Shown: positions 5,180 through 5,876 of the stretch, piece by piece | Layout: each line of letters starts with the position of its first letter | How positions within the stretch are numbered: the first letter of the stretch is position 1 | NCBI GenBank assembly: GCA_026712885.1 | Contig: JAPOPO010000393.1 | Location: 1-5,876 of the forward strand | Direction: 5' to 3' | DNA length: 5,876 bases | Source of the DNA: Rhodospirillales bacterium | GTDB taxonomy: Bacteria > Pseudomonadota > Alphaproteobacteria > UBA828 | Made by a program: the position numbers and the translations under genes | The notes under the pieces: generated by a model | Told to the model about the DNA's origin: nothing | Databases searched by the model: none | Seen by the model: only the letters and a program-made list of their open reading frames with translations

Positions 5180-5876
5180 TCAGTGCATCAGCGAGGGCAT
5201 GAAGACGTCCTCCAGCCAGCGCGTGTTGAGCCTGTTGGCCGCGAAGTCAGGGTGCCGCACCAGGCGCGCCTGGAACGCGAGGTTGGTGTCGATCCCGCCG
5301 ATCCGAAATCGATCCAGCGCGCCGCCCATGCGCTCCACCGCTTCGGCACGGTCGCCAGCGCGCACGATCAGCTTCGCGATCATGCTGTCGTAGAAGGGCG
5401 ACACGAAGGCGCCCGCGCGGCAGTGGCTGTCGATACGGACCCCCTGGCCCTCCGGTGTGCACCAGGCGTCGATCAGACCGGGCGAGGGCGCGAAGTCCCG
5501 CGCTGGCGCCTCGGCGTTGATCCGGCATTCGATGGCGTGGCCGGCAAGCGCGATGTCCTCCTGCGCGACGCTGAGCCCGCCGCCGCCCGCGATGCGCAAC
5601 TGCTCCTCGATCAGGTCGATGCCGGCGACCTCCTCGGTCACGGGATGCTCTACCTGGATGCGGACATTGGCTTCGATGAAATAGGCCTCGCCGCGGTCAA
5701 CGTCGTAGAGGAACTCGCCCGTGCCGGCGCTCCGATAGTCGAGGTGCCGGGCGAGACGGCAGGCGGCATCGTGGATCTGGGCGCGCGCCTCGGCCGGCAG
5801 CGCCGCCGCCGGCGCCTCCTCCACCCTCTTCTGGCACCGCCGCTGCACAGAGCAATCCCGCTCGCCCAAATCGACC
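5180..5876 (-). CDS. Biotin carboxylase subunit, C-terminal half (5' end off the right edge)
   Basis: The reading frame is open to the right edge and encodes the last 231 residues of a biotin carboxylase, about half of a ~450-residue AccC-type subunit. This enzyme uses ATP and bicarbonate to carboxylate the biotin of a carrier protein. The visible part starts in the ATP-grasp domain at LGERDCSVQRR and runs through GEFLY (Glu276 in E. coli numbering), FIEANVRIQVEHPVTE (Glu288, Asn290, Arg292, Gln294, Glu296) and ECRINAE (Arg338), all conserved. The C-terminal domain ends NTRWLEDVFMPSLMH with no biotinyl extension, so this is a stand-alone subunit. The TTG at 5869 is an internal Leu of the conserved motif, not the start. 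One active-site neighbour differs: Cys where E. coli AccC has His236 (QRRCQK). It is the first gene seen of a leftward operon with the carboxyltransferase. A biotin carrier gene may lie further right. Confidence 0.95.
   Translation of the reverse strand, partial: VDLGERDCSVQRRCQKRVEEAPAAALPAEARAQIHDAACRLARHLDYRSAGTGEFLYDVDRGEAYFIEANVRIQVEHPVTEEVAGIDLIEEQLRIAGGGGLSVAQEDIALAGHAIECRINAEAPARDFAPSPGLIDAWCTPEGQGVRIDSHCRAGAFVSPFYDSMIAKLIVRAGDRAEAVERMGGALDRFRIGGIDTNLAFQARLVRHPDFAANRLNTRWLEDVFMPSLMH

Overview
The window is dense, strongly GC-rich bacterial coding DNA with short intergenic gaps and GC-biased third codon positions. Gene content and codon style suggest a proteobacterium, most likely an alphaproteobacterium (inference; there is no rRNA or other phylogenetic marker here). 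Every confident gene belongs to CoA-thioester, fatty-acid-like or biotin-dependent carboxylation metabolism. I see no mobile element, CRISPR array, tRNA or rRNA.

Layout, right to left on the minus strand. A biotin carboxylase enters from the right edge (5876-5180). After 11 nt comes a stand-alone carboxyltransferase of the HMGL-like/OadA TIM-barrel type (5168-3708), and after 7 nt more a complete thiolase (3700-2531). These three look like one operon. A plus-strand short-chain dehydrogenase of the enoyl-reductase (FabL-like) type (1781-2521) converges on the thiolase with a 9-nt gap. Left of it is a divergent promoter region (about 1608-1780). Beyond that, again on the minus strand, lie the remnant of a second thiolase (1607-1489), a 3-hydroxyacyl-CoA dehydrogenase (1460-600) and a zinc-dependent medium-chain alcohol dehydrogenase (555 to beyond the left edge).

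The intact genes could together handle a carboxylic acid or alcohol: alcohol/ketone oxidoreduction, 3-hydroxyacyl-CoA oxidation, thiolysis, enoyl reduction and a biotin-dependent carboxylation. The substrate cannot be read from the sequence. The two most unusual points are the carboxyltransferase and the thiolase remnant. The carboxyltransferase keeps the OadA/PycB architecture but has Tyr at the expected carbamylated/catalytic Lys and Asn at one expected metal-ligand His. The remnant is a 39-residue fusion that looks like a thiolase N-terminus joined to its C-terminus, with a 1-nt frameshift. It still has a good promoter and ribosome binding site, which probably now serve the dehydrogenase genes downstream.
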